From Deferribacteraceae bacterium (lineage in GTDB: Bacteria > Chrysiogenota > Deferribacteres > Deferribacterales > Deferrivibrionaceae), in contig JAIHAR010000023.1 in assembly GCA_020054865.1 (NCBI GenBank), forward strand, positions 1 through 32,247: 32,247 nt of DNA, read 5' to 3'. Under the pieces are notes generated by a model that ran no database searches, was not told where the DNA came from, and was given only the letters and a program-made list of their open reading frames with translations. The position numbers were made by a program, and so were the translations under genes. Positions 23,335 to 31,918 of this stretch are shown here, in pieces; within the stretch, counting starts at the first letter, position 1; each line of letters starts with the position of its first letter.

Positions 23335-25491
23335 TTAAACTCTGAATTTATCAACCGCTTCCTTAAACATTTCAGCCAGTTGTGAAAGTGTAGCTACAAT
23401 CATATTTGTCTGCTTAACACCTTCAACGGTACTTTCAGCAATCTCCCTTACTTTTTCGATTGAAACTGCTACATTGTTTGCCTCTTCAGCCTGTTTAATA
23501 ACCTCAAGGGAAATTTCACGTATAGAATCTCTCGCATTTAAAAGTGCTTCGTTAATTTCCCTGAGAGAAGCACCCGCTTTTTCTGCCAAGTCAGAACTTT
23601 GCTCAATATTCACAGTACTTTCTTCAACAAGCTTTACAGTTTCAGAAGTTTCAATCTGAATAGATTTAATAAGCTCTGCAATCTCCTTGGTCGCTTTTGT
23701 ACTTCTTTCAGCAAGCTTTCTGATTTCATCAGCAACAACCGCAAAACCATGTCCATATTCGCCTGCCCTTGCAGCCTCAATTGCTGCATTCAGAGCCAAA
23801 AGGTTTGTCTGATTGGAAATTTCACTAATAACATTTGTAATATCGCCAATCTCAAGAGATCTCTCACCAAGGCTTTTTACCTTTTTAGATGCAAGCTGCG
23901 AATATCTTTTAACATTAAGCATTGCATCAACGGTATCATCAAGCATTTTCAAGCCCTTTTCAGCAACATCAGAGGCTTTGTTGGTAATCTCAACAGTTTC
24001 CTCAGACTTCATTGCTGAACTTTGACTGTTTTTCTTAAAAATATTGATTACTTCATATGTCTTATTAAGCTCCTCAATCTGAATGTTCGCGCCTTCACTT
24101 GTCTTTTCAGCTGCAAGAAGTAGCTTTTCAGTAGCATCCACTATCGAATCACCGGCACTTTTAATATCATTAATCAACTCTCTGATATTTCCTGTCATCA
24201 TATTAAATGCATCAGCTACCGCACCAAGTTCATCCGCAGTAACCTCAGCTTCTACGGTAAGGTTACCTTCTGCCGCTTCGGAAACAACATCCATAAGATT
24301 GATAGCCTGATTCTGAAGCCTTTTTCTGTTCTCTTCAGTTTGAATATAACCAGATATTCTTTCCAGCATTTCATTAAAACCCTCAGCGAGGCTACCTAAT
24401 TCGTCAGAAGTTTTTGAGGTAACACGAATATCATATTCCCCTTCCATAACTCTTTGCATTGCACCATTAAGCTCGACAACCGGAGAAAGGGTCCTTCTCA
24501 TAAGTATCAACGTTACAAGGAAAACCAACATGGCAAGGACTGCAGTAATTCCCATAGAAAAAAGACCGCCACGCTGAATGCTTGCAAGTTTGTAGTTTTT
24601 GTTTTTAAACATCCCCACATAAAACTCTGTATGCTTAAATCTGAACTTACCAAAAGATGCAAGAAACGGTTTATTTTCAATTGTGACTTCTTTTTCAATA
24701 AACTTATCTACCTTAAGCTGATTTTTTATATCGTTAAACAGTGTAGTAAATTCCGGTTTTTTCTCGTATAGCATCCTGTCTCCAAAAAGAGGGTTTAATA
24801 CAATGTTGCCATCTGCGTCATAAACAGTTGTAAAACCGTAATTTATAAGTCCCTCTTCTTTTGAGTGGCAGTTTGCGCATGCCCTTTGTGCCTCATGAAA
24901 CTTCATTTTAGTAAACTCACTGTTTGCAAAACCAAGAAGATAGTTTCCGTCTACAACAGCTACAAGCGCACCGTAAATCCCATTCTCGTCACCTACCGGA
25001 GAGTAATAAACAACAAAGGGATTTTCCTTTGTAAGATAAGATTCAACGTAATATTCATTTAATTTTAAATCTTCAAAATATATAATCTCATCAAGTGCCG
25101 GCAGCGTTATCTCTTTATTTGAAGCCTGACCAATTATATTATACTTGCTGTCAACAAGATATACACCACTAATATCGGTATATGTCTTCAAAAATCTTTC
25201 CATCTCCGTATTTATTAAATCTGTTTTGACTCTATTTTGAAGAGCAGACTTTAGCAGCGGAGAAATGGTGAAGGTCCTTATAATACTTCCAACCTCTCTG
25301 TCCTTATTCTCAATCCTTTCAAAAGTAAGATCAACCCTTGTAGTCAAATCTTCTGAAATGTTCTTTATTTCAGTTTTTACAGAGTTTAAGTAAATTACAT
25401 AAGTTGCAGCAAAAGAAACCACTGCGATTACCACAAGTACAAGCAAAATAACCTTTGTCAACAAACTGAACTTTACTCCCTTTTTAGCCAT
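23335..25491 (-). CDS. Methyl-accepting chemotaxis protein with periplasmic CxxCH (haem c) motif, PilJ-like position
   Basis: Transmembrane receptor of 718 residues from ATG 25491 (GAGG seven bases upstream; an in-frame TTG two codons earlier lies in the RBS). TM1 is about 11-36. A periplasmic Cache/PAS-like sensor runs from about 37 to 305, and TM2 is about 308-333. HAMP follows (about 334-386), and a second HAMP-like segment is at about 395-445. The signalling domain has the hairpin tip [22 protein letters not shown] and [18 protein letters not shown]. The sensor contains RACANCHSK, a CxxCH at 205-209, the covalent haem c attachment signature. Geobacter has MCPs with periplasmic haem-c PAS domains, so redox or gas sensing is plausible. 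No CheR or CheB gene is nearby. Together with PilI-, PilH- and ChpA-like neighbours, it occupies the pilJ slot. Confidence 0.9.
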   Translation of the reverse strand: MAKKGVKFSLLTKVILLVLVVIAVVSFAATYVIYLNSVKTEIKNISEDLTTRVDLTFERIENKDREVGSIIRTFTISPLLKSALQNRVKTDLINTEMERFLKTYTDISGVYLVDSKYNIIGQASNKEITLPALDEIIYFEDLKLNEYYVESYLTKENPFVVYYSPVGDENGIYGALVAVVDGNYLLGFANSEFTKMKFHEAQRACANCHSKEEGLINYGFTTVYDADGNIVLNPLFGDRMLYEKKPEFTTLFNDIKNQLKVDKFIEKEVTIENKPFLASFGKFRFKHTEFYVGMFKNKNYKLASIQRGGLFSMGITAVLAMLVFLVTLILMRRTLSPVVELNGAMQRVMEGEYDIRVTSKTSDELGSLAEGFNEMLERISGYIQTEENRKRLQNQAINLMDVVSEAAEGNLTVEAEVTADELGAVADAFNMMTGNIRELINDIKSAGDSIVDATEKLLLAAEKTSEGANIQIEELNKTYEVINIFKKNSQSSAMKSEETVEITNKASDVAEKGLKMLDDTVDAMLNVKRYSQLASKKVKSLGERSLEIGDITNVISEISNQTNLLALNAAIEAARAGEYGHGFAVVADEIRKLAERSTKATKEIAELIKSIQIETSETVKLVEESTVNIEQSSDLAEKAGASLREINEALLNARDSIREISLEVIKQAEEANNVAVSIEKVREIAESTVEGVKQTNMIVATLSQLAEMFKEAVDKFRV

Positions 25492-25500
25492 AAACAAACC

Positions 25501-25980
25501 TCACTTAATTTTATAATCAAGATATATTTTTTTTAAATCAAGGACACCAATCTCTTCCCCTTCAATATCAATATATTCGAGATAAAAAGGTTCGGCCCTT
25601 TTCGGAGAATCAATAAATTGTTCTTTTGTAACCTCTACAATGTTTGATGCTTCGTCAACAAAAATACCAATCAGCTCACCTTCAACATTTACTATAACAA
25701 TCCGACTAAGAATAGTTTTCTTAACCTCGCTAATTTTGAATTTTTCTCTCAAATCAATAACTACAACAATTTCTCCTCTCAAATTCAAAACACCCAAAAT
25801 ATTATAATCAGCTCCAGGTATATTTGTAATTGAGACAAGAGGGGCGAGCTCCCTTACACTTTCCATTTCAATAAAAAATCTTAAGTTGCCTATTTTACAA
25901 TCAACAAACTTTCTTAAACCTTCAGGCTTCTCTACTACCGGCAACCCTTTTGCTTTTTTCAGTAAAATCTCTTTTATCAC
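25501..25980 (-). CDS. CheW-like coupling protein (PilI position)
   Basis: The 159-residue protein consists of one CheW domain: DCKIGNLRFFIEMESVRELAPL, ITNIPGADYNILGVLNLRGEIVVVIDLREKF (the L-x-G-x-x-x-x-R-G-x-x-x-x-x-x-D hallmark), ILSRIVIVNVEGELIGIFVDEASNIVEVTKE and a C-terminal IDIEGEEIGVLDLKKIY. It starts with GTG in a four-base overlap with the PilH-like gene stop, and ten bases separate its stop from the MCP ATG. It would couple the haem-motif receptor to the CheA hybrid. Confidence 0.9.
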   Translation of the reverse strand: MIKEILLKKAKGLPVVEKPEGLRKFVDCKIGNLRFFIEMESVRELAPLVSITNIPGADYNILGVLNLRGEIVVVIDLREKFKISEVKKTILSRIVIVNVEGELIGIFVDEASNIVEVTKEQFIDSPKRAEPFYLEYIDIEGEEIGVLDLKKIYLDYKIK

Positions 25981-26339
25981 TTAACAAACCTCTTTACGGT
26001 ATTAATGAGGTCATCAATCTGAAAAGGCTTGACAATATAATCATCAGCTCCCTGCTTTTTACCCCAAAACTTATCACTTTCCTGCCCCTTCGATGTAACA
26101 AGGATTACAGGTATGTCTTTAGTAAAATCGCTTTTTTTAATCTCCCTGCATATTTGATAGCCGTTTTTACCTGGCATTACTACATCAAGGAGAATAAGAT
26201 CAAACTTTTCACTATCAAGCATCTTCATAGCTGCTTCACCGTCAGCAACTGAGGAAACACTGTAACCTTCGGCCTCAAGCGCTTTCTTGATTATCTCTCT
26301 CTCGGTAAGACTGTCGTCTACAACCAATATCTTAGCCAT
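25977..26339 (-). CDS. CheY-like response regulator, PilH type
   Basis: Stand-alone receiver of 120 residues: D8/D9 acidic pocket, phospho-acceptor D52 in LILLDVVMPGKNG, T82 and K104. The loop TSKGQESDKFWGKKQGADDYIVKP closely follows the Pseudomonas PilH pattern (TKDQETDKxWGxRQGA), which separates it from flagellar CheY. GGGGG lies seven bases before the ATG. It is the second gene of the chemosensory run. PilH-type proteins influence pilus retraction or extension; a direct partner is not visible. Confidence 0.9.
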   Translation of the reverse strand: MAKILVVDDSLTEREIIKKALEAEGYSVSSVADGEAAMKMLDSEKFDLILLDVVMPGKNGYQICREIKKSDFTKDIPVILVTSKGQESDKFWGKKQGADDYIVKPFQIDDLINTVKRFVK

Positions 26340-26355
26340 ATTTACCCCCTAAATT

Positions 26356-27603
26356 TTAAATTTTTAAATATCCTGTCAGAATCAACGTTCCTATTGTGTT
26401 TTTTACATATTGTCTGTTGCTGCCAAAAAACCTCAGTATATCTCTGACACATCTTTTACCGTCACAAAGCTCAAAAACCCTCGATTCAAAAGACTTCAAC
26501 CCATCAGCAGAACTATCGTTTTTCATAGGTACCAGACCTTCGTCAAATACAACTTTATTAATTTCAATTCTCTCCTCTTTGAAGTCAGAAATCATTTTAT
26601 TTAAATCTTCATAGGAAATCCAATTTTTGCTTTTAAATGCTTCGCTAACTTCTACCAGATCAACATAATACCTGTTGTCTTTTAGCTCAATCGCTTCAAC
26701 AAGCATATTGGCAACGTAAAAAATAAAACACCTTTTCAACAGGCTATCTTCAAAGCCAAGACTTCTTATCTGAGAGTACAAGGAAACAAAATCATCAACT
26801 TCCAGAAGGCATGTGCCCGTTATATCCTGAAGAAGCTCAAACAAATCTTCTATCCTATTGTCCCCTTTGTAGCAATATGTTATATAGCCACCTGAAATCA
26901 AAAAATGGTAATCACACTCATTATTAAAAACAGTAAGCTCTCCATCAAATTTTGACATGATGTCCGTTATCTTATCTATTGTAATTGACTCACCTTTTAT
27001 ATCGCTTATCATATAACCTGTTTCAAATTTTAGATACTTTTCTATCGATTTTCTCAAAGTGGGCAACACATCCTTTTCAACTTTTGCAATTATCTCTTCA
27101 ACAACTGAAACAGATGTATAAGTTTCACTTTTCTCATTCTTTTGACTGTTTTCCTCGTCGCCGTATGAAGCCAAGCCTTTTTTGTCCTCAATATCAAGAA
27201 GGGCATCAATCTCACTTTCGCCACCAGGGCCATTGTCACATTTATTAAGCACCTGATTTACCTTTTCCACAAGCTCATCAGGTTGAAATGGCTTTGCAAT
27301 ATAGTCAATGCACTTGAATTTCTCTATAAATTTATCTCCAACATCCTCAGCTTTACTTGTGATAAGCAAGACCGGTAACTCTTTCAAACCATAATCTTCT
27401 CTCAATACTTTACAAAACTGAAATCCGTTCATTTTAGGCATTATGAAATCAAGAAGAATCAAATCGGGGGAAAACTCTTTTACGAGCCGCAACCCCTCTT
27501 CGCCGTTATCTGCAAGTTTTAACTCATATTCATCTGTGCTAAAAATCATCTTAAAAAGTCTGTGCATTGTAGGGCTATCATCTACTGCAAGAATTTTAAT
27601 CAT
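26356..27603 (-). CDS. Response regulator with receiver, PATAN/DUF4388-like and C-terminal winged-helix-like segments
   Basis: First gene of the chemosensory run, 415 residues. The receiver occupies 1-120 (D8/D9, D52 in LILLDFIMPKMNG, T82, K104), followed by a polar linker (about 121-150). A middle region (about 150-290) carries FDGELTVFNNECDYHFLISGGYITYCYKG, the pattern of a PATAN/DUF4388 domain. The end is FESRVFELCDGKRCVRDILRFF ... IGTLILTGYLKI, a winged-helix-like tail often found behind PATAN domains. PATAN-receiver proteins bind pilus motor proteins in cyanobacterial phototaxis, so a link to type IV pili is plausible. GGGAG precedes the ATG. The PATAN call rests on pattern, not on a profile search. 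Confidence 0.75.
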   Translation of the reverse strand: MIKILAVDDSPTMHRLFKMIFSTDEYELKLADNGEEGLRLVKEFSPDLILLDFIMPKMNGFQFCKVLREDYGLKELPVLLITSKAEDVGDKFIEKFKCIDYIAKPFQPDELVEKVNQVLNKCDNGPGGESEIDALLDIEDKKGLASYGDEENSQKNEKSETYTSVSVVEEIIAKVEKDVLPTLRKSIEKYLKFETGYMISDIKGESITIDKITDIMSKFDGELTVFNNECDYHFLISGGYITYCYKGDNRIEDLFELLQDITGTCLLEVDDFVSLYSQIRSLGFEDSLLKRCFIFYVANMLVEAIELKDNRYYVDLVEVSEAFKSKNWISYEDLNKMISDFKEERIEINKVVFDEGLVPMKNDSSADGLKSFESRVFELCDGKRCVRDILRFFGSNRQYVKNTIGTLILTGYLKI

Positions 27604-27692
27604 TTTAAAACTCCCAAATCAAAATTTTATATATCTTTTCAATAACTCTTAACTTAAAACAAAATATCAAACTGTTAACTTTAGTCCAATAC

Positions 27693-27720
27693 ATTTTACC
27701 ATATTAAACACTAATTTCAA
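27693..27720 (-). promoter_or_regulatory. Promoter of the chemosensory operon
   Basis: On the minus strand TTGAAA (27720-27715) and TAAAAT (27698-27693) with a 16-base spacer. Predicted initiation near 27686 gives an untranslated leader of about 80 bases before ATG 27603. It is the only good pair in the 126-base gap after coaD. Confidence 0.55.
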
Positions 27721-27729
27721 ATAAAATAT

Positions 27730-28215
27730 TTAAACACACCCATTCCTGCATTTTTTTTCGATAAAATCTTTCACCGGGGGAGGCACAAGCTCGCATACAT
27801 CTCCGCCAAGCATCGCAATCTCCCTGATCATACTTGAGCTTAAAAATATATATTTTTTATTGGGCATCAAAAATACAGTTTCACATTCAGGATTAAGCTT
27901 TCTATTCATAAGGGCGAGCTGAAGTTCAAATTCAAAATCCGATACGGCTCTTAAACCCCTCAAAACTATATTGGCCCTCTCGCTTTTCATAAAATCTACA
28001 AGAAGATTACTGAAAGGCTTGACTTCAACATTTTTTAGGTGCGAAACAGACTTTTTTATCATCTCAACTCTCTCATCAATTGAAAACATTGGCTTTTTTC
28101 TTTTATTCTCAGCAACACCTATTATAAGGGAGTCAAACATTATCACCCCTCTTTCAACAATATCAAGATGGCCATTAGTCATAGGGTCAAATGTGCCCGG
28201 ATAAATTGCTTTCAT
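27730..28215 (-). CDS. coaD: Phosphopantetheine adenylyltransferase
   Basis: Transfers AMP to 4'-phosphopantetheine in CoA synthesis. The 161-residue nucleotidyltransferase has IYPGTFDPMTNGHLDIVERG (T/HxGH motif), FSNLLVDF, VLRGLRAVSDFEFELQLALMNRKL and the C-terminal LSSSMIREIAMLGGDV (ISSxxIR block). The length is standard. The ATG overlaps the rsmD stop by four bases; rsmD-coaD pairing is widespread in bacteria. Confidence 0.97.
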   Translation of the reverse strand: MKAIYPGTFDPMTNGHLDIVERGVIMFDSLIIGVAENKRKKPMFSIDERVEMIKKSVSHLKNVEVKPFSNLLVDFMKSERANIVLRGLRAVSDFEFELQLALMNRKLNPECETVFLMPNKKYIFLSSSMIREIAMLGGDVCELVPPPVKDFIEKKCRNGCV

Positions 28216-28742
28216 ATCAAAACCTCATATATCCTTATTTGTGTATCTGAATAGTCTCTTTTGTCCACTTCTTTGAAAAAATCATCCACATCAGAAAATT
28301 CTAAAGATTTTCTTTCTTCATAGACAACTAAAGTCTTATCTCTGCACAGATGCTTGACACTGTTTAGTATTTCAGAAGGCTTATATTTTTCATACGGCGG
28401 GTCTATAAAAATTATATCAAAGTCAAGGCTTATCTTCTTTAATATTGATTTATAATCACCCGTAAAAATCTTTACGTTATCCCTTAAGTTTAAGCTGGTT
28501 AGGTTTTGCTTTAGGCAAGAAGTGTCTTTATCAAGGAAGGCTACAAATTTTGCACCTCTGCTTAAGGCTTCTATACCAAACGCCCCGGTACCGGAAAATA
28601 AATCTAAAACGTATGAATCAGATATTTTACTGCCAAGAATAGAAAAAACTGAGCTTCTAAGTCTGTCTGTCGTAGGTCTTACCCCAGACCTCTTTGGCGA
28701 AACTAACAACCTCCCTTTCAAGCTGCCCCCGGTTATTCTCAC
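28212..28742 (-). CDS. rsmD: 16S rRNA (guanine(966)-N2)-methyltransferase
   Basis: SAM-dependent methylation of G966 of 16S rRNA. The 176 residues show MRITGGSLKGRLL and RPTTDRLRSSVFSIL at the start, VLDLFSGTGAFGIEALSRGA (SAM motif I) and IIFIDPPYEK (catalytic DPPY). The canonical N-terminus makes ATG 28742 the clear start, although it lies 86 bases inside the 3' end of the radical SAM gene in another frame. Confidence 0.96.
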   Translation of the reverse strand: MRITGGSLKGRLLVSPKRSGVRPTTDRLRSSVFSILGSKISDSYVLDLFSGTGAFGIEALSRGAKFVAFLDKDTSCLKQNLTSLNLRDNVKIFTGDYKSILKKISLDFDIIFIDPPYEKYKPSEILNSVKHLCRDKTLVVYEERKSLEFSDVDDFFKEVDKRDYSDTQIRIYEVLI

Positions 28743-29694
28743 TTAGCCCACTCTCCAAACTTCTACATATTCTGCTAATAGAAAAGATTTTTTCATTCTT
28801 AACAGAAAAAATTCTATCAGAAAAGTATTTTTTTAAAATACCTTTATAATTTGGCAATTTCTTGATATCTTCCTCTCTGACCGAAAGTTTACCAAACTGT
28901 TTGATATAACAGATTATTATCAATGTTTTTACCATATCTCCAAAAGCCGGATAATATAAGCCTGCTGCGATATCCTTTTTTAAAGATTCACTATCCTGAA
29001 GACCTATTCGTAAAATTTCTATACCTTTTGCTGAAAATTTTACAAATGCGTAAATAAGTCTTGAAAAAACATCCTCATAACCAAGCGGAATAAACTCTTT
29101 GCTATCATAAAGATTTTTTAGCATTGTATTATTCAGGACAACAGTAGGGTAAATTCTTACCCCGTTAACTTTTTTTTCAGCAATTGTATCGACGGTGAAT
29201 TTGAAATCATCCCAGTTTTCTCCATACATCCCTACCATTATTTGAGCTACAACGTTAAACCCGGCAGTATGCAATTTATCAATCCACTCAATAGTTGTCG
29301 AAGCACTATAGGGCCTATTATTTTTAACCAAAACCTCATCAGATAGCGACTGTACGCCAAGCTCTATTGTTTTAACATAATTTTTCTTGAATTCATCAAT
29401 CATTTCATCTTTTAAACAATCCGGACGTGTGGAAAATCTAAGAGTTTTAAAGCCTTTTTCCTTTGCAATATTATAAAGTAAATTTCTCGTACTTTCAGAG
29501 AGACAGGAAAAGCTGCCACCAAAGTAAGAAATCTCATCCCAGTCAGAGCAAATATTAAAGTGAAACTCTATCTGTTTTAAAACATCATTCTTCAAATTAT
29601 CAATTTTTTGACCGGAAATTATATTCTGATTGCAGTAAACACATTTGCTTTTACAGCCAGAAAATGGGATAAAAACCGGAAGAATCTTCGGCAT
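28657..29694 (-). CDS. Radical SAM protein (Elp3/HemN-like family, linked to rnc)
   Basis: 345 residues with the radical SAM cluster motif FSGCKSKCVYCNQ (C14, C18, C21). Further blocks are EISYFGGSFSCLSE, LRFSTRPDCLKDE, VKTIELGVQSLSDEVLVKNNRPYSASTT and GFNVVAQIMVGMYGENWDDF, the TIM-barrel pattern shared by Elp3, HemN and YhcC-type proteins. It has no acetyltransferase domain. A gene of this type lies next to rnc in various bacteria, but its substrate is unknown. It starts directly after the rnc stop and ends 86 bases inside rsmD. No symbol is given, since no function is established. Confidence 0.85.
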   Translation of the reverse strand: MPKILPVFIPFSGCKSKCVYCNQNIISGQKIDNLKNDVLKQIEFHFNICSDWDEISYFGGSFSCLSESTRNLLYNIAKEKGFKTLRFSTRPDCLKDEMIDEFKKNYVKTIELGVQSLSDEVLVKNNRPYSASTTIEWIDKLHTAGFNVVAQIMVGMYGENWDDFKFTVDTIAEKKVNGVRIYPTVVLNNTMLKNLYDSKEFIPLGYEDVFSRLIYAFVKFSAKGIEILRIGLQDSESLKKDIAAGLYYPAFGDMVKTLIIICYIKQFGKLSVREEDIKKLPNYKGILKKYFSDRIFSVKNEKIFSISRICRSLESGLSENNRGQLEREVVSFAKEVWGKTYDRQT

Positions 29695-30378
29695 TTATTT
29701 CTGCAAATAATACAGTGCCTTTTTAGCAGCATCCTGTTCGGCCTTTTTTTTGCTTTTACCCTTGCCTTTTGCCACAGGCTTGCCACCAATATATACTTCA
29801 ACCAAAAATGTCTTATCGTGCTCGGGGCCATCTTCGGAAATCACTTTGTATTCAGGCAATTGCTCAAACCTTTTTTGCGTCAGTTTTTGCAGCTCCGTTT
29901 TTCCGTCAATGAATCTGTTTTCATCAATAGTTTCATCAATTTTATCAGACGAAAGATTTATTACCACACTTCTTGCATGGTTGTAACCACCATCAATGTA
30001 TATCGCTGCAATAAGTGACTCAAATATATCGCAAAGCAGCGAACTTTTAAATTTTCCTCCGCTTTGCTCTTCCCCTTTGCCAAGTCTAACAAAATCTCCA
30101 AGGTTTATAATCTTTGACAGTTCGCTTAAAAACTGCTCACTGACAAAATAACCCCTATATTTGGATAACATACCTTCATCATATTCTTTATATTTGGCAA
30201 CAAGATACTCTGTGACTATCAACTGAAGTACCGCATCCCCCAAAAACTCAAGCCTCTCATAATTTCTTTCAAGCTTGTGTTCGTGGGAATAAGATTTATG
30301 CGTTAAAGCTTCCAAAAGAAGCCCCTTATCCTGAAATCTATAGTTAAGGAGCTCCTCTAAAAAACTATAATCATTCAT
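29695..30378 (-). CDS. rnc: Ribonuclease III
   Basis: Endonuclease for double-stranded RNA that processes rRNA and other transcripts. The 227 residues have the signature ERLEFLGDAVLQL (E41, D48), a second metal-site block LLCDIFESLIAAIYIDGG, and a C-terminal dsRBD (about 157-225) with the end pattern AKGKGKSKKKAEQDAAKKAL. It overlaps the fabF stop by eight bases. The acpP-fabF-rnc order is a conserved bacterial arrangement. Confidence 0.97.
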   Translation of the reverse strand: MNDYSFLEELLNYRFQDKGLLLEALTHKSYSHEHKLERNYERLEFLGDAVLQLIVTEYLVAKYKEYDEGMLSKYRGYFVSEQFLSELSKIINLGDFVRLGKGEEQSGGKFKSSLLCDIFESLIAAIYIDGGYNHARSVVINLSSDKIDETIDENRFIDGKTELQKLTQKRFEQLPEYKVISEDGPEHDKTFLVEVYIGGKPVAKGKGKSKKKAEQDAAKKALYYLQK

Positions 30379-31609
30379 ACTTTTTCACAATAATTGAAGC
30401 ATTCGTACCTCCAAACCCCAACGAGTTTGAAAGTCCCACTTTAATATCCTTCTTTATCATTTTGTTTGGCACATAATTCAAATCACAACCTTCATCAGGC
30501 TGATCAAGATTTATTGTAGGTGGAATTTCACCTTTGTAAATAGCAAGTGCAGTATAAGCAGCTTCTACACTTCCGGCTGCTCCAAGCAGGTGACCGGTCA
30601 TTGACTTGGTAGAGCTAACCAACAAATTGTAAGCATGCTCCCCAAATACCTGCTTTATTGCCCTTGTTTCAATAATGTCATTGTATGGAGTAGAAGTGCC
30701 ATGGGCATTTATATAGTCAACATCTTCAGGCTTCAACCCGGCATCATTGATTGCCATGAGCATACATCTTTTTGCGCCATCACCTGTTTCATCAGGAGCG
30801 GTTATGTGGTATGCATCACCTGTCAACCCATACCCAACAACTTCGGCATATATTTTTGCACCTCTGCTCTTTGCATGCTCAAGCTCCTCAAGAATCATTA
30901 TACCTGCACCTTCACCCATTACAAATCCATCCCTGTCTTTGTCAAAAGGTCTGCTCGCTTTTTCAGGCTCTTCATTTCTTCTTGAAAGTGCTTTCATATT
31001 TGCAAAGCCTCCAAGCGCAAGAGGTGTAATAGCACTCTCACTGCCGCCTGCAAACATTAAATCGGCATCGCCTCTTTGAATTATTTTGAAGGCATCTCCA
31101 AGTGCATGGGTGCCTGTAGCACATGCTGTAACCACGCTACTGTTTGGACCTTTCAAACCATATCTTATAGATATCGCACCACTACCCATATTAATGATTG
31201 TTGAAGGAATAAAGAATGGTGAAATTCTCCTGTTACCTTTTTCCACATAAACAGTATGGGTATCCTCAATTGTTTTAAAACCACCAATACCTGACCCTAC
31301 AATCACCCCTGCTCTGTTTGAGTCGATTTTGGAAAAGTCAATATTTGAATCCCTAACTGCAAGTTCCGCAGCAACAAGTGCAAAAACTATAAAATCGTCA
31401 AATTTTTTTGCCTCTTTCTTATCTACATACTCATTTAGATCAAATTCTTTTATTTCACCTGCTATGTGAACTGGGAATTCCGAAGTATCAAACTTTGTAA
31501 TTGTTCCAATACCGCTCTTACCATTTCTTATGCTTTCCCAGTTTTCATCGATTCCCGCTCCAATGGGTGTCAGTAACCCTATGCCGGTTATTACAACTCT
31601 TCTCTTCAC
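30371..31609 (-). CDS. fabF: Beta-ketoacyl-ACP synthase II
   Basis: Elongating condensing enzyme of fatty acid synthesis. The open frame begins at TTG 31621, but that TTG is the first part of the TTGGAGG ribosome-binding sequence. GTG 31609, five bases after GGAGG, gives the family start VKRRVVITGIGLLTPIGAG and 412 residues. The active-site cysteine lies in VVTACATGTHALGDA, the two histidines in NAHGTSTPYND and TGHLLGAAGSVEA, and the C-terminus is SNSLGFGGTNASIIVKKY. It follows acpP after a 45-base gap. Confidence 0.97.
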   Translation of the reverse strand: MKRRVVITGIGLLTPIGAGIDENWESIRNGKSGIGTITKFDTSEFPVHIAGEIKEFDLNEYVDKKEAKKFDDFIVFALVAAELAVRDSNIDFSKIDSNRAGVIVGSGIGGFKTIEDTHTVYVEKGNRRISPFFIPSTIINMGSGAISIRYGLKGPNSSVVTACATGTHALGDAFKIIQRGDADLMFAGGSESAITPLALGGFANMKALSRRNEEPEKASRPFDKDRDGFVMGEGAGIMILEELEHAKSRGAKIYAEVVGYGLTGDAYHITAPDETGDGAKRCMLMAINDAGLKPEDVDYINAHGTSTPYNDIIETRAIKQVFGEHAYNLLVSSTKSMTGHLLGAAGSVEAAYTALAIYKGEIPPTINLDQPDEGCDLNYVPNKMIKKDIKVGLSNSLGFGGTNASIIVKKYE

Positions 31610-31654
31610 TAAGTCCTCCAAATTATTTTAGAGGGCATTTAGCCCTCCAAAAAA

Positions 31655-31891
31655 TTAGCCAACGTGTTTTTTAATGTGTTCTATTGCATCGGCAACGGTT
31701 TTGATTTTTTCAGCTTCCTCATCAGGAATCTCAAGGTCAAATTCTTCCTCAAAAGCCATGATAAGTTCAACTGTGTCAAGAGAGTCAGCACCAAGGTCAT
31801 CTATAAATGAAGCCTCTGGTTTTACCTCTTCAACATCAATACTCAATTGCTCTGCAATAATTTCTTTTACTCTTTTTTCAATATCAGCCAT
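31655..31891 (-). CDS. acpP: Acyl carrier protein
   Basis: Carrier of acyl intermediates, 78 residues and strongly acidic. The phosphopantetheine serine is S37 in [15 protein letters not shown], and the end is [20 protein letters not shown] is placed six bases before the ATG. fabG is upstream (27 bases) and fabF downstream, the standard fab cluster order. Confidence 0.98.
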   Translation of the reverse strand: MADIEKRVKEIIAEQLSIDVEEVKPEASFIDDLGADSLDTVELIMAFEEEFDLEIPDEEAEKIKTVADAIEHIKKHVG

Positions 31892-31918
31892 CTTTTCCTC
31901 CTGACTTGCTTTTTTATT

